Shown here: positions 12,766 to 24,583 of the stretch, in pieces
How positions within the stretch are numbered: position 1 is the stretch's first letter
How the letters are laid out: every line of letters begins with the position of its first letter
Translations under genes and position numbers: made by a program
The notes under the pieces: generated by a model
Told to the model about the DNA's origin: nothing
Seen by the model: the letters and a program-made list of their open reading frames with translations, nothing else
Database searches by the model: none
NCBI GenBank assembly: GCA_009760855.2
Contig: WPIO01000223.1
Span: 89,501 to 153,500, forward strand
Origin: Cristatella mucedo
Lineage: Eukaryota; Bryozoa; Phylactolaemata; Cristatellidae
Length of the DNA: 64,000 nt
Direction: 5' to 3'

Positions 12766-12954
12766 GATCGTACTATATTATGAATTTACTAAAATAATAC
12801 TGCACGTCATGGCTGATGCTGGACGCCTGCGACCCGAGTGTTTCGCGAGAACAAGTAGGAGCGTAGTGTAGCGTTTATGGCCGCACAGGTTTCGTGCACA
12901 CGGCGAATACAATCGCTGAGGATCGCGGACAAACGGGCAGGCCGACCAGCGGTA
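12126..12954. other. Duplicated sequence without recognised gene, with (AT)n
   Basis: This part is nearly identical to 32,574-33,360. It contains an (AT)n run at about 12,735-12,762 (33,180-33,207 in copy 2). Short open frames here differ between the two copies by frameshifts, which argues against coding. Confidence 0.5.
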
Positions 12955-13190
12955 ATAATAATGACACTAATAATAATAATAATTCACTTGATAAAGCGCC
13001 CTCGGAGAACTCAATCTCTTTCGAGGCACTTTACAGTTGTTGCAAAAGAAGCACGATCAAATGGTCAGTGGTAGCATGCTCAATAAACAACAATAATAAC
13101 ATAGTTAGGGGTGACATGCACAGGGTCAGCATGCAAGTATGGTTAGTGATAGCATGCGCAGTGTCGGCACGTATAAGCCCATAAAGAACG
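12955..13190 (-). mobile_element. LINE family B 3' end
   Basis: AATAATAATTCACTTGATAA and GCGCCCTCGGAGAACTCAAT followed by the TGACATGCACAGGGTCAGCA spacer are the reverse-strand 3' untranslated region and tail of family B. Compare 55,376-55,600 and 63,215-63,460, which carry the RT C-terminus. The partial counterpart in duplication copy 2 is 33,657-33,836. Confidence 0.8.
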
Positions 13191-14032
13191 AATCGCAGAG
13201 ATAAGAATCTATGGAGCAAGCGATGCCGACGCTCACCTCAAAACCGTATATTCGGACGACGCTCGCCGCAGCCGAACAGCAGCGCACAGCCGTACCCTCA
13301 TGCTCCGACGTTGGCGCTACCGTTGCCGGTCCGAGCTCGTCATGCTTCTGCTGTTCAGCGACAGCTCATCGACGGCGGGTGGACGAGCCGTCGCAGCTGT
13401 GTGCCGGCTCGTACCTACGCTACATCCAATAAGTAATCGACGGTAGGTTAAAAATAATGCTAGCGGATTTAACGAAGCCTCTTTTTGTATAGCGATGAAG
13501 AGCCTGTCACAGAGGCTATCGCCACCGCTTGCAGTGGCGATAGAGGATCGCCCACCACAGGATTCGAACCCACGACCTCGGGACCGAGGCCGTGAAAAGC
13601 AATCACCTTACCCAGTGAGCCATTACGGCTCAGGACGGCAGCTGAATAACGTCCTTCGTCTAAGCGACAGTCAGCCGCAGCAATAGATGCAGCTCAAGCT
13701 ACCCAACGTGCGGGGACGTATTCCCTCCGCAAGAGTGCTTGTGCTGTTAGCAGCGTACGAGGAGTGTAAAGATAAAACTGAGCTAGACGTGCAGCGACTC
13801 TGTGCGCTTGCGAATAAAGCTCAGTAAAATCCCCACTTCGTGTGTCTCGCTTTCTAAGTCACGCCGCGGATTCACGACCCTCTGTAGTAACGAGAAGTAG
13901 GTCCGCGCCAGAAACGCTCGTTTTGTGGCGGCTTGCTTATTGTGCGTAGGCGCTCACCGAACGGCATTAGGCGCTAGATTACGCCGCTAGGTAAGCGGCA
14001 GGTTAAGCAAATCTAATTAACCTTGTTATGTT
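13191..14032. other. No recognised gene apart from a SINE head
   Basis: This GC-rich stretch is mostly unique to copy 1. A short block at 13,709-13,790 matches 33,838-33,910. I see no coding signal beyond short chance frames. Confidence 0.4.
13548..13636 (-). mobile_element. tRNA-derived SINE head
   Basis: The minus strand shows an A-box-like TGGCTCACTGGGTAAGG and a perfect B box GGTTCGAATCC with about 40 nt between them, as in a tRNA. The 5' and 3' ends do not form a convincing acceptor stem, so it reads as the promoter-bearing head of a SINE rather than a functional tRNA gene. Confidence 0.6.
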
Positions 14033-14147
14033 TGTTGACATTGCGCATGCTGCCACTAATACTTTTATCGTGCTTTCTTTACAGCATATGTAAATTGCCT
14101 AGACAGAGATTAGTTCTCTGAGGGTGCTACACAAGCGTAGTATTATA
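14033..14147 (+). mobile_element. LINE family B-like 3' tail
   Basis: The blocks TGTTGACATTGCGCATGCTG and ACAGCATATGTAAATTGCCT, then the loop GAGATTAGTTCTCTGAGG and an ATTATAATT end, reproduce the family-B terminus on the plus strand with mutations in the stem. Confidence 0.65.
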
Positions 14148-14599
14148 ATTAGCTGACAGCTGCAGTATCCGCCGCCCGTGCAGCAGGAAAGGGAAATGGT
14201 GCTCGTTGCAGGAAAAAAGGCAAAACAGATCCAGCCTGCCTGCTTCCAAACCTTCTGCTGCGTATTGTGTGGTTCTCACGGGTCGGCGCTGGCGGCTGTG
14301 GCCCCCCGCTATTCACATTCGGAGGTCGGGCTCCGCAGCGTATATTGACCCGGAAGTTCATGGCGCCGCCAGAGGTAGCCGCCTCGTCGCGGTACCGTGC
14401 GCTGCGACCTATACGCTTCGCCGCGAGGGCTCTGCCTCTGCCTTTATGTTAATAATGAAGGCGCAAGTACCGGATGTGAATACAGAAGTCAGTTGCCGCT
14501 CTTTCTAAAAGTCCCTCACACTCGGCGTAAGAGCTCGCTGTAGAGGCTCGCGGGCGCGCCGGCTGGCGGCGCGATGAAAAGCGTAGCGCCCGCAAGCGA

Positions 14600-14905
14600 G
14601 TCGTGGAGTTGTCGACGATGGCTGTATTATGTGATCTAGCAGCCGTCGTGCGTGCTGCTCCAGAGCACGTGGCGTTGAGAGAGAAAGGAGAGTGGATAGT
14701 GTGCGTGCAGGCCGACGCACAGGCAGAAAGTGAATCGAGCGGCTAGGAACGCGTCACGTGCCGGCAAGGAGCTCGACCGTTGGGCTAATGGAACGTCGGC
14801 TGGGGGCGGAACCACGTGATGGTGATGACACGCCCACACCAAGGGGTGGTTTTTGGGGCGACAGCTGGGCGGAGCTTAGCGTACAACTGGCCAGTGGCGA
14901 TTGGC
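14600..14905. repeat. Dispersed repeat of about 235-300 bp
   Basis: The segment from GTCGACGATGGCTGTATT to GATGACACGCCCACA recurs at 23,672-23,905 in the same orientation with moderate divergence. It contains no open frame conserved between copies. It is outside the main collinear blocks, so it is probably a dispersed element of unknown type. An (AC)n tract follows at 14,952-15,029. Confidence 0.6.
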
Positions 14906-14950
14906 AAGCGACTATACCGGACGATATAATTATAACACGACTATAATTAC

Positions 14951-14951
<1 letters not shown>

Positions 14952-15029
<78 letters not shown>
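14952..15029. repeat. (AC)n microsatellite
   Basis: Almost uninterrupted AC dinucleotides, followed by a short (AT)n stretch. Open frames across it are artefacts. Confidence 0.95.
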
Positions 15030-15040
<11 letters not shown>

Positions 15041-15061
15041 TTTTACTTGTACATCATTCTA

Positions 15062-15465
15062 GTAATGTAATGTATCTCCGTCTATAACTCCGCAGTCGTA
15101 AAGACAGGAGAGATTTGTATAGCTCACTCACAGCCTAAGCGGCTTTCGGTACGCATCCGGTAGCCAACAGACTTTGTCTCACGCAACAAAGAGAAAGTGG
15201 GAAGCATAGCAGAGTCAGGAGAGCAGTTGAGGTAGTGAGTCTAATTAGTAGTCTAGGTTGTAGTCTAGTTAAAAAGTAGCATAGAAGTAGCAGCTCAGGA
15301 CCGCTGAAAAGAATGTGCCATAGTCGGCAGTTGGAGAGTAGTTGTCGTTGCGTAAGAATTGTGGAAGCGGGATCCATAGTCTAGGACTTGCAGAGCTAAA
15401 GCTTCTGTCGCCAACTGTCTTTAAGCGGAGGAATGGGACAGCTAATTTATTGTCCCCTCAGGACA
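15062..15465 (-). mobile_element. LINE family A 3' fragment
   Basis: This 5'-truncated minus-strand copy starts at ATGTAATGTATCTCCGTC and runs through the RT C-terminus block (ACTGTCTTTAAGCGGAGGAA). It matches 59,876-60,262, with a 40-bp TAGTCTAGTT expansion near 15,240. The counterpart in duplication copy 2 is 33,915-34,258. Confidence 0.8.
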
Positions 15466-16181
15466 AGTAAGCGTAGTCGACGCGAGATCATTGCCCGTTA
15501 GGGTACCTACAGTGTCACGATCAAGTTATAATATTCCCAACCGCGCGTCGTTAGGCTGACCTTGTAAGGTTAAGGGACGAGCCGGCGAGCTCCGAGTTCA
15601 TTGACCCTATGCTACCTAGAGTTGTTTGAATTGGCAGGAACTATGAGCGTAAAACGAGGCCGCAAAGTTTGCGTCGTCGCCTATGAGATCCGGGGAGACG
15701 CGTCCAAACTTGGCCGCAAGTCCACCCGGAGCGCACCTGGCCAGGTTGGGTAGTGCGTTCGGATTACCGCTTGGGGGCGCTCGATGCGTTCGCATACTGC
15801 CAGCGTTTTTTCGCGACGCTCCGTCATGCCGTGCCACCACGGCCATCCCTGGCCGTTACCACCTGCATTCCCGACACTACCTATTCTTCTTCCGACCCCG
15901 GGTGGGCTCTCGTCGCCAGCGATGCTGCGTCCGCAGCGCCGTCCAGGCCGTTGCGACTGGTGCCGGCTGTCGTCGTCGTTGGCCGATGATCCGCGATGAC
16001 GCTGACTGGTTTCATTTGTTTGAATGGAATCTGCGCCATGATGAGTGTTACTAATTAGACGAGGTTTAGCTAGACAGTCTAAAAATGATAAATGAGCTGC
16101 CTTCGTGGACAGCAGTCCTAGATCGTAGGTCACCTTGGCAGCATTTAGAAATTTAAAAGTAGGATAAAGAAAGGATATAGC

Positions 16182-16218
<37 letters not shown>

Positions 16219-17244
16219 TTAGGTAGACGATAGAAAGAAGGATAGAACACAGAGAGTGCCTAAACAGCCTGTAGAACCACTGTGCCGCACTGTACTCCGA
16301 GATGGAAGGGTTCAAGAGCTCGTGCTAAACGTTCCGAAAAAAGACTAGGAATCTTCTTTTGCAGCAAATGTCAAATGCCTACGTAGAAGTGTAGTTCTCT
16401 GAGGATGCTATACAATTGTATTAGTATTGTTATTTTAATGCATTATTATTACAGCATATGTTAATTGAAAGTCTGCTTAAAGGAGTGCCGTGTTTTGCGC
16501 GTGTGATTACTACCTCGTTCGTGCCCATCGTGCTGTGTTCGAGGAGCATGGCTGCTGGTCATAATGACTCCCTGATGATAGAAAAGAGTATCGAGCCACT
16601 GGATCGGGCAAACTAAGTCTTTGCGCTGTGGTTTAACATCGCTGTACTCAGCTATAGGACTTAGTCCTCATCCAGGTTAGGGAAGTCGATTAGGTGTACC
16701 CAGAAGCGGGCCAGCCTAAACATGCTGTAGCGGCTGAAAGAAGAGGGCTGGACACCGGCTGCTGTGCTTGCCGCGGGAAAAAGATCAGCTCGAACAAGAA
16801 CGAGCTCAATCGCCGGCTAATTTAACACAGAGCAAAGTAATCCGTGATTTAGCTTTAGCTAACTTTTCTCCGGAAGACTCAGATGCAGAAAATTCCAAAA
16901 AGACACTTGAGGTTTATGCGAGCGATCCGGTTGTAGGATAATGGCCTTTGGAGCATGACTAAGTTTAACGAATGGGCCATGTCATCAGGCTTTTCGTAAG
17001 TGAAAGAATTACACTGGGTTGCTTCCAGAAAAATGGCCCAGTGCTTGTCTAGCTCATGTACAGGTTTCTTAGTTTTTACTGTATGGGCCTAGGATCCTTG
17101 TGACGAGGGCTGTTGGAACCTTCTGGTCGTTTAGATTCTTCCATAGTGGCAATCTCTGGGTTTTCCACTACCCTCGCGATCTCCCTGATTAGGCCCTGAT
17201 TAGCATGGCTTCAATCGACAGGAAGACGTGGGTAGAGGTTAACT
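15466..17244. other. Uninterrupted target unit carrying both empty sites
   Basis: This stretch contains no recognised gene. Its value is comparative: 15,466-15,924 continues in copy 2 at 34,259-34,705, and 15,919-16,030 continues at 58,466-58,577. GCGATG at 15,919-15,924 is the pre-insertion Polinton target. 16,030-17,140 matches 58,738-59,875. GTTTAGATTCTTCCATAGTG near 17,130-17,150 is the pre-insertion site of the 2.7-kb LINE. It also carries an (AT)n run at 16,180-16,213 and a family-B tail at about 16,365-16,446. Confidence 0.8.
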
Positions 17245-17430
17245 AAACGCTCGGTCTCCAAGGGATTTGAGGCTTGTACGGGGTATTTGTAGACTATTAG
17301 ATTCCGAAAAGCGGGTGGTACGTGCTTGGCCTCACGGGGGAGTATATCTTAGAGATAGGCTGGAACCAAAGAATGAAGTGACCTAAAAGTGAGTGACCAA
17401 ACCTTGAAGTCAATCATGTGGTACGTCTAG
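17245..17430 (-). mobile_element. LINE family B internal fragment
   Basis: GGTCTCCAAGGGATTTGAGG and GAAAAGCGGGTGGTACGTGC on the plus strand are the reverse complement of the family-B RT C-terminus coding block (compare 55,750-55,925). Both ends are lost. Confidence 0.75.
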
Positions 17431-18251
17431 TTAGAAAGTTCTGCCCTCCTTAAAAATTTACTGGCATGCCAGCCGGGCAGCGGTTCTATAAAACACACCA
17501 CACATCCTCACCACCTTCGTACATGTAGATGTCAGTTCTGGAGCATCGTGACAGACACTGTTGATGAAGGCTGCACGTCCACGGCAAGGTCTGCCATTCT
17601 GCCTGAATCGTAATGCCTCTAATCACAGTCTGCATGTGGGTGATCACAGAGCTATTGCTGCTGCTCACACCCTTTTAAGTTTTTAGCTGGAGATACCGGC
17701 TTGGTTTTGTCCCCTGATGGATGTCAGTATCTCCGAGCTATTTTGCATGACATGAGGCAGACTCACCCATGTAAATGTCGGAGTAGCATCGGCATGATTA
17801 TCATCAGTGTCTGTATGATGTTGGAGTTTATGCTCAAATGTGGCCTCGATCGTTATGCTGATGGTGATGTATGCATGCTGCAGGTTCGCTCAAAGGAGGG
17901 CACTGTCGTTCGTACTCGTGCGACTCAATGCTGAGCGCATAGCAGTCGTGTTGCATTCCGGAGGCACAGCTGGTGGTGGTAATGGCTCTGGGATATATAA
18001 AAGAACATCGAAAAAGGGAATGGGAAATGGGAAAACTTGAAAAAATAATGGGAAAATGGGAAATGGGAAAACTGGAAAAATAATGCGAAAATGGGAAATG
18101 GGAAAAAGGGAAAAGAGCATCGAGGTATCGAGAATCCTGCTCCGAGCCTCGGCTGCCGTGCTGCTATGGCCTGATGACATTTTGTCGAGCTTTTTCACTA
18201 TGCCCTTGGCACATTCCTCTTTCTATTATTCTATTTTTCCTTTGTATTTGT
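17431..18251. other. No recognised gene; contains a GA-rich minisatellite
   Basis: Nothing recognisable apart from a minisatellite at about 18,001-18,118. There, units of the type AAAATGGGAAATGGGAAAA plus a short linker repeat roughly three times with about 43-46 bp spacing. Confidence 0.6.
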
Positions 18252-18872
18252 GCTACCCGTCCTGAGCGTCGCAGTTGCCACATTACTCCACTTCTCGCCG
18301 ACCTGCACTGGTTACCAGTCAAGCAACGGATTGACTTCAAGGTTTTGTCGCTCACTTTTAGGTCTCTTCATTCTATGGCTCCAGCCTATCTTTCAGATAT
18401 ACTACCCCATCAGGCAAAGCATCGTACCACTCGCTTTTCGGAATCCAACAGTCTAGAAATACCTCGTACAAACCTTAAATCCTTTGGAGACCGTGCATTT
18501 AGCTCGTATGCTCCCACAGCCTGGAACTCCCTCCCGACCTGCATCAGAACATCCCCTGACCTGACCACATTTAAAAGAAACTTAAAAACATACCTATTTA
18601 GGACAGCATTTAGTGGGTCCTTGTGATTCGTCCTCGATGTGCTTATGCGTGCTGACACTGTTCATGCTGCCACTAACCACATTTGCATGCTGACCCAGTG
18701 CATGTAACCCCTAACCATGTTATTCATTTTGTTTGTTTTTCAGGCATGATTTTACTTACTATTCTGTTGCGTATCACTTTGCAGCAAATGTAAAGCGCCT
18801 AGAAAGAGATTAAGTTCTCTGAGGGCGCTTTATCAAGTGCAATATTATTATTATTAATATTATTACCCGCGA
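18252..18872 (+). mobile_element. LINE family B, 5'-truncated, RT C-terminus plus 3' tail
   Basis: The frame encodes CHITPLLADLHWLPVKQRID and ends in TAFSGSL at the stop near 18,626, the C-terminal region of a CR1/L2-like reverse transcriptase. A 3' untranslated stretch and the full stem-loop follow (AAAGCGCC...GAGGGCGCTTTATCAAGTG), ending in ATTATTATT. This is the best plus-strand reference for the family-B terminus in the window. Confidence 0.85.
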
Positions 18873-19961
18873 TCGATAGTCGCGTGAAAGGCATCAGTAG
18901 CAGGGTTCATGCATTCTAGGGTTCATGCTTCGGCTCTGCTGATCGAGCTGCTGCTGATTGCTGCATGCGGCGCTGTGCATCGAGTTATCGGTTGCCAGAC
19001 TCACTCATTCGCAGGGTTCAAGAAGGGGTATCCTCATTAACAGTTTAGCATGCAGATACTATGCCCCTGGTCTCTTCTTCCATGCAATACAGCTTTGGGC
19101 CTAGCTAAATTCATCACTGCAGCAGCCTCGAACACTGTCTTGTGACATGGGCCTCGAGCCTAGCCGGTCAGCATGAACAATTTCGTCTGCTAGAATGAAC
19201 CCTTTGTTGATTGATTTTCTTCCGAAGGTGGTGGAGATGTGTGGTGTGTTTTAGAGTGCTAGCTGCACAGGTGGGATGCCAGTACATTTTAAAGGAAGGT
19301 GCTGAACTTTTTACCTGGACGTACTACACGACCGTGAACTCGTTTGGGTTAAAATTTACAGGCTTTGAGTGGCTAGGTTTGACCATCACTAGAAAGTTGG
19401 TTTTTATCTTCATTTGAGGTGTGAAAGCGTGTTGCTGTCCACCTTTAAATGTCAGCAACGCATGCTGCTACTGCTGTCTGTCCTGACTTTGCAGTCAACC
19501 CTTCTTGCAAGCAGTGCCTTATTGTGGGCAACTATTGTCGCAGTACTTAATACGTAGCACAAGAACTACTACCAATCTGATCATTTGTTAGTTAATTTTT
19601 TAGCTTTACTGCGGATTTAGTGGTTTAGAAGAAGTCTAAGTACCTGCCAAACACCCAAGGAGTGTACAATACCATACGGTTGTCAGTGCCCTCAAGCTGG
19701 CGTTATCGAGACCGATGCAACGAATCGCTTGTAGAGCATATTGTACTTGACTTTGGTGAGGGTTACAGTGTCTTCTTAGAGCATGACAGATACTCGACTG
19801 GTTGCTTATCTCTGTATCAGAGCATTCATGCATACCGGTTGCCGAGGTACTATGCTAGCTATGGTAGAATTTAGCTTCTATAAAAACCTGGTGGGATATG
19901 ATCATAAAAATGCTGACGACCATCAACTGTCTCTGTAATCGTTCCTAGATCAGTACCTTAC
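18873..19961. other. No recognised gene
   Basis: Mixed-composition DNA with no long open frame and no repeat relation that I can see inside the window. Confidence 0.4.
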
Positions 19962-20170
19962 CTTGCGGTTCTTGTAGCGATCTAAAGATCGTTTTCCAGC
20001 CTCTTTTCCAGCAAGATAGATGAAATCAGAGGGTGTATCCTCAGCGTAATCATGTATTCGTTGCTTTACCTCAAACTTCACTTTAAGCCCTGCCACTAGT
20101 GACCTTATCTCGCAGTTCATCTTCCAGTTCAAAAAGACTGGAAGCTCTTGAGATTCCATGTACTGTTTTG
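19962..20170 (-). CDS. Probable internal exon of an unidentified host gene
   Basis: On the minus strand a 209-nt open stretch is bordered by an acceptor (CGAATCTCAG, just before 20,170) and a textbook donor (CGCAAG then GTAAGG, exon end 19,962). It encodes about 69 residues with a balanced composition unlike chance frames, including ELPVFLNWKMN and SDFIYLAGKEAGKRSLDRYK. I do not recognise the family. Neighbouring exons are not obvious: flanking DNA up to about 19,600 and beyond 20,800 shows no matching splice-bounded frame. It could be a retained exon of a broken gene. Confidence 0.4.
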
Positions 20171-21309
20171 CTGAGATTCGTCAGGTGCCATGTCTTGTCC
20201 TTGAAATCCTAAAAGGGTGTTGTTAGGCCACTCATTTAGAAGTCAACAGTGGACTAAAAGAACTACAACAACTTCAGCTGAGTGTCGTTATTACCTTTCT
20301 TATCAAATAGACTATTATACATTTACTACACATTCAGCAGCCTCATCTACGTAGCAGCCATAACCTTGGCTTGCAGGAAGCATCGAACAGACATTGCGCG
20401 CGTCACGTGCTGCAGGACTCTGACCTTCGACCGATTTGTCAGACTCGGCTCGCGTTCGCGGCTGGCACTAGGCGTGCTGTAGAGCCGTGCTCACCCCGTA
20501 AGCATGCATGCACTCGTGCGTACAAAAAGCGAGCAAGCTCGAGTTTAATGTCGTAACAAGTTCAATGTGAAAGCTAGTAAAAACCTCAACCGTCAAAAAA
20601 ATTTGCTGAGTGCACATTCGTAGACGGGTATTTTAGCTATCAGGGGGAAGCGTGCTGGGGACATTTGCAGCACTGCCCCTGCCAGCGAGCCAGTGGCAGT
20701 AAAGCAGTACTGCAGATGTCACTGGGCCGGCAGCTGTTGTTGCCTCCTGTTGATTTCCGTTAGCCTTCTTGCTTAGCCATTTGTCGTCAAACCTGACTGT
20801 ATCCACAGTGAGTAAAGTGAATTCTCAGTACATCTAAAAACGAGATCTGGCAAGTGAATGCATTTTCAAAACGAGGCTGGTAGGAGTTTGTTGAAGAGCA
20901 TTGTCGCGTTTCTAGAAAGGCTGCCGAGCCAACCGCATTGAACGGCAGCCTACGAATAGCAAATGGTTCAATTAACAAAAGAGCTAGCAGACGAATGTCA
21001 ACTACCAGACTGAGAAGCAATTGAGTTTCTTAAGCTCAGCATTATTATTTTACCTCGAGGATTGATGTTTCCAAAAGTACCTTACCGTGACTAGGGTGGG
21101 TGGGTTCGGTTCTGCTGTGGTTCAATTAACAGAAGAGTTTTCAGACGGATGTCAACCACCAGACTGAGAAGCAGTAGAATTTGTTAAACTCAGTATTCAT
21201 ATTTAGTCTTTCAAAAATGTCTTACTGTGACTAGGGTGGATGGGGTCGCTTCAGCAGTGCTTGCTCTATCTATTGTGTCTATTCCGGTCAGGTGCCTATG
21301 TGTAATATA
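20171..21309. repeat. Tandem duplication of about 155/140 bp in non-coding DNA
   Basis: 20,963-21,118 and 21,119-21,259 are adjacent direct copies. Each starts GGTTCAATTAACA, includes CCAGACTGAGAAGCA and ends near TGTGACTAGGGTGG. The remainder of the interval has no recognised gene. Confidence 0.7.
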
Positions 21310-21480
21310 TGATTAATTTGTTTAGCCCGCAAAGAGAACTTAATCTGTAATATCTCTTAATTCGGGTGCTTCACATATGACACAGGGCTGGAGCCCACGA
21401 CATCAGCCATCAAATACATTTCACCTACAACTTAATCGTGGAGAGGGACCACCGGGGGAACCAGTGTGCCGCAATAGCTT
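21310..21480 (-). mobile_element. SINE-like relic
   Basis: The minus strand shows a degraded tRNA B box within GTCGTGGGCTCCAGCCCTG, then the family-B-type loop (AGATTAAGTTCTC) and a short AT-rich end. It has the same layout as the SINE at 58,585-58,737. Confidence 0.5.
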
Positions 21481-21879
21481 CGCCAGCATGAAGACAAAGG
21501 GCGGCAGCAGCACCGCCCGACATCCGCTGGGTTGGAAACCTTTTCTGGTCTCCCATGCTCGTAACGAAATGCTACAGGGTAGGGGAGGGCAGGGTGACCG
21601 GCTTAGACCAGACAGACATGGCGTAGTAGTAGCGCGCTTGCTTGAGTTTTTTCTTCTCTGTTATTACTTCGCAGCTGCAGGAGGCTACCTGAAATATATA
21701 CCCTTGCATGGCCGCATCCATACAATCAAGAAGAATAAGAATTATAAGAAGTATTCGAGCTTTGAAATCAACCTGCTTAACTAACAGTAACTTGAGAAGA
21801 GTGCCCTTTGACGAATCCGTAGGGCTATGGCTAAGTTGAAGCAACAAACTCGAAGCTCCGGCTGAGGGGATGGAAAGGA

Positions 21880-22324
21880 GGAGCTGGCGGTTGCCCAGCG
21901 TGTGCTTAGGGTTCGGCGACTTGCTCACGCAGGATTTCACGAGAGGGTGCAAAGTTCAGAAGCAAAGATTGTTTATCATAGATGTCTTAGCTGCCGCATT
22001 GCACCACTTCTCTCTGGCCTGCAGCACTGTCTGTCCATCGAGAGGCCGATCCACTTCAAGGTCCCGACACTTACTTTAAGGATCGTTCATTCTCTTACTT
22101 CAGCTTACTTACCTTCGCACTTCTTTTTCTCAGGACTCTCCGCACACCATCTGCTCATTTAAATCTCGTCACCGAGTTATACTTGAAAGTAAACTGGATT
22201 TTGGCGATCACGCCTTCAGCTATTTGACACCTAAAACCAGGAAATACCTGTCGAACGACATAACGGCATCCTCAAATTTGACGACGCTTAAAGCAAAGCT
22301 GAAGAATCTCACCTTTGCCCCCTA
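21880..22324 (+). mobile_element. LINE RT C-terminal relic (diverged)
   Basis: The plus strand reads CRIAPLLSGLQHCLSIERPI and HFKVPTLTLRIVHSL, aligning with the CHITPLLADLHWLPVKQRID and FKVLSLTFRSLHS blocks of family B, followed by a frame-broken downstream part. No tail is recognisable. Confidence 0.65.
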
Positions 22325-23279
22325 ACGCACGTGCTTTGTTCACGTGAATCGTCCATAGTGTACTCCCACGTGCAGTAATTTCTTAGTCACTGATCAGTTC
22401 TTAGGCCTTATTAGGTCTTAGGCCTATTTCCAGCCAACGTGCACAATCAGGAGAGGTTTTGTCATTTTTCTGATGCTGAATAAGTTCAGTAGCATTATTG
22501 TAAATATTATTGTAATCCCAGAATCTGTCGCTTTGATATGTCTTTTGCCTGCCAGCCAATCGACTTGACAGCTCTCGAGGGCCCAGAGCAAATCGCTCAA
22601 CGTTGCCGAGGTACCCTTTGTTAACTTCCAGTGCATGAAACAGCTCCAAACGCGATCGCAGTTTTTCCTGTGTCTTGACTTCAAGCATTCTATACTAGCG
22701 TTGAAAGCGCGTCGGTGTAAACTTTGAGCACCTTGACCAGACGAACCCATTTCCGAGGGCCAATCCGATGAGCTACTAGGCTAAAAGCTTCCCGAAAAGC
22801 GACGGTTTCATCTGAAAGATGAAGAAACAGTTTGAAAGCTTTCATAAACTTTGATACACAAAAGCCACAAGCCAAGTTGAACGAACAACGGCGAACTCTT
22901 GCATGCATGACACGTCAGCTAATTCACTGAAATTAGACCCACTTAGCATCCTGATTGATCTTTGGTCTCCACAAGTCTAATATTTTTTGAGCTCACTTGA
23001 AGAAACTCTGCTCTTAGATATTTTGCCAAAAATTTTCGCGTCTCGTAAATATTCTTTTGCAACCGGGGCAATAACAGATGAAAGCCTGACAAAATCAGGA
23101 TCTGGTATCCTTTCAGAAACTTTAAGGTAAGTACGTTAAGGTAAGTAAGGTAAGGTAAGGGATTGTGAATTTGCGATAGAAAATCAGCAGCTTTCAGACG
23201 ATAATCTTGAGGTCACCAAGCACATGCCTGACTTAATGACACTAATCGGCGATTTGTTAGTGGTCTAGTTCATACACCT
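22325..23279. other. No recognised gene
   Basis: Minus-strand frames of 72-108 residues overlap at 22,400-22,908 but carry no motif I can name. A short (GGTAA)n-like run lies at 23,125-23,160. This is the spacer between the two duplication copies. Confidence 0.35.
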
Positions 23280-23671
23280 TAGCATTTCCGCGTGCTCCAC
23301 GGCAACGCCACACAACGCATTTCGCGAGAAAGTTCTCTGAAGGCCCGTGCTCAACCGCCACGCCCTGCGTTAGAAGTGTGTCACAGAGGCCATGCGTACT
23401 GAAAGTTTCAGGCAAGCTCGACGCTGCGGCCTCGGCGTCCGCCCAGCGATCGCAAGCTTCGAGGATCAGAGGTAATGGGCCCGCCCGAGTGAGCGAGCCC
23501 TCTTGGCCACAAATGATGCGCAAGGCACTCGAGGTCTTGACGAAACTCTCTCAACTTGATCGCAGCTCTTTTTCCGCCTCCAGTGCTACTTCGGTGTTGT
23601 TGTAGGGGCTCGTGTGTGCACGATGGCGGCGCTACGAAGGGCAAAGCCCCCCACAAGCCAGTCGTTGCCTA

Positions 23672-23905
23672 GTCGACGACGGCTGTATTGTATGATATAG
23701 CAGCCGTCGTGCGTGCTGCTCCTGAGCACGTGGCGTTAAGAGAGCGAATAGAGTGGATAGAGTGCGTACAGGCCAAGGCACAGAAAGAAAGTCAATTGCT
23801 CGGCTCTGAGCGAGTCACGTGCCGACAGGGAGCTGCCCCGTTCGGCGGACTGAACGTAGGCTGGGGGGGGGCTGAACCATGTGATGGCGATGACACGCCC
23901 ACAAT
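23672..23905. repeat. Dispersed repeat, second copy
   Basis: This is the same element as 14,600-14,905, sharing CAGCCGTCGTGCGTGCTGCT and the GATGACACGCCCACA end. Here it sits upstream of SAS-6 copy 2 and interrupts collinearity with 600-950 of copy 1. Confidence 0.6.
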
Positions 23906-24583
23906 GTGACCTGCAGTGACGCTCACAGGTGGAGAGTCGCAGGCGCTTCAAAGCCGTCGCTCGGTCATGCGGAGCTGCGCCCCTTACGACGCGGTTGCGA
24001 TAGTGATCGAGCGAGCGAGCATCTGTCGTCGGCAGAGCCGGTCAGCCTACCGCCCGCCGCTCCAGGCCGGCTCACTGCCACCAGCGTCGGCTTCCGTCTC
24101 CTGGCTGCCAGCCGGTCTTCGAAGCCCAGCACAGCAGTCGATTCTATACTTAACCATTTCTCTCCGACACATTGACTACTTAGCAGCGGGCGAAGGAAGA
24201 GTATTTTCGCATCGCAGCCGTCTGATTCAGCAAGTCGGCGAATTGCTGGTATCCTGGGAGTGATTCTTTCGCCCTGGTTACCCGGTGTTTGCTTACTTTC
24301 ACACCTCCAATCGCCGGCGACGTTTCAGTCGTCGGTCCATTGTGGGAGTAAATGTTCGTGGCGCTCGATCGATGGCCTGCTAAGCAACCGCTGACTTTGG
24401 TGGCAGCAGTTTGCGGCTACTGTAGCTTCGCTGTCAATGTGACGCTACAGTCGCTAGCCCATCCAGCTTCTGTTTGCTGAGGAGCCAGACATAAAATGGC
24501 TGTTATTCTCAGCTGACGTTCTGCGGGCAGAATAGGCTGGATTTCGGTTGTAACGTGCGATATATGCTCTCAAAATCTGTAAA

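Larger units (their letters stand above)
240..17250. repeat. Large segmental duplication, copy 1
   Basis: Blocks of this stretch reappear in the same order and orientation in copy 2 (23.28-62.69 kb). Examples are 953-3,862 with 24,584-27,460, about 6,470-8,060 with 28,810-30,350, 8,620-9,600 with 30,480-31,480, 11,530-12,930 with 31,950-33,360, and 15,120-17,240 with the two flanks of the Polinton. The offset changes stepwise because each copy has private insertions and deletions. Copy 1 lacks the Polinton and the 2.7-kb LINE, so it preserves both empty sites. It contains the N-terminal part of SAS-6 and otherwise mostly non-coding repeat-rich DNA. Confidence 0.85.

Noticed and set aside
13548..13636. 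Functional tRNA gene
   Set aside because: The B box is perfect and an A-box-like block is present, but acceptor and anticodon stems do not pair convincingly. A SINE head is more likely.
14754..15026. Minus-strand frame with Cys-Val repeats
   Set aside because: Produced by the (AC)n microsatellite.
22424..22908. Minus-strand frames possibly resembling a death-fold domain
   Set aside because: Similarity is limited to scattered hydrophobic positions. No splice borders or start context support a gene.
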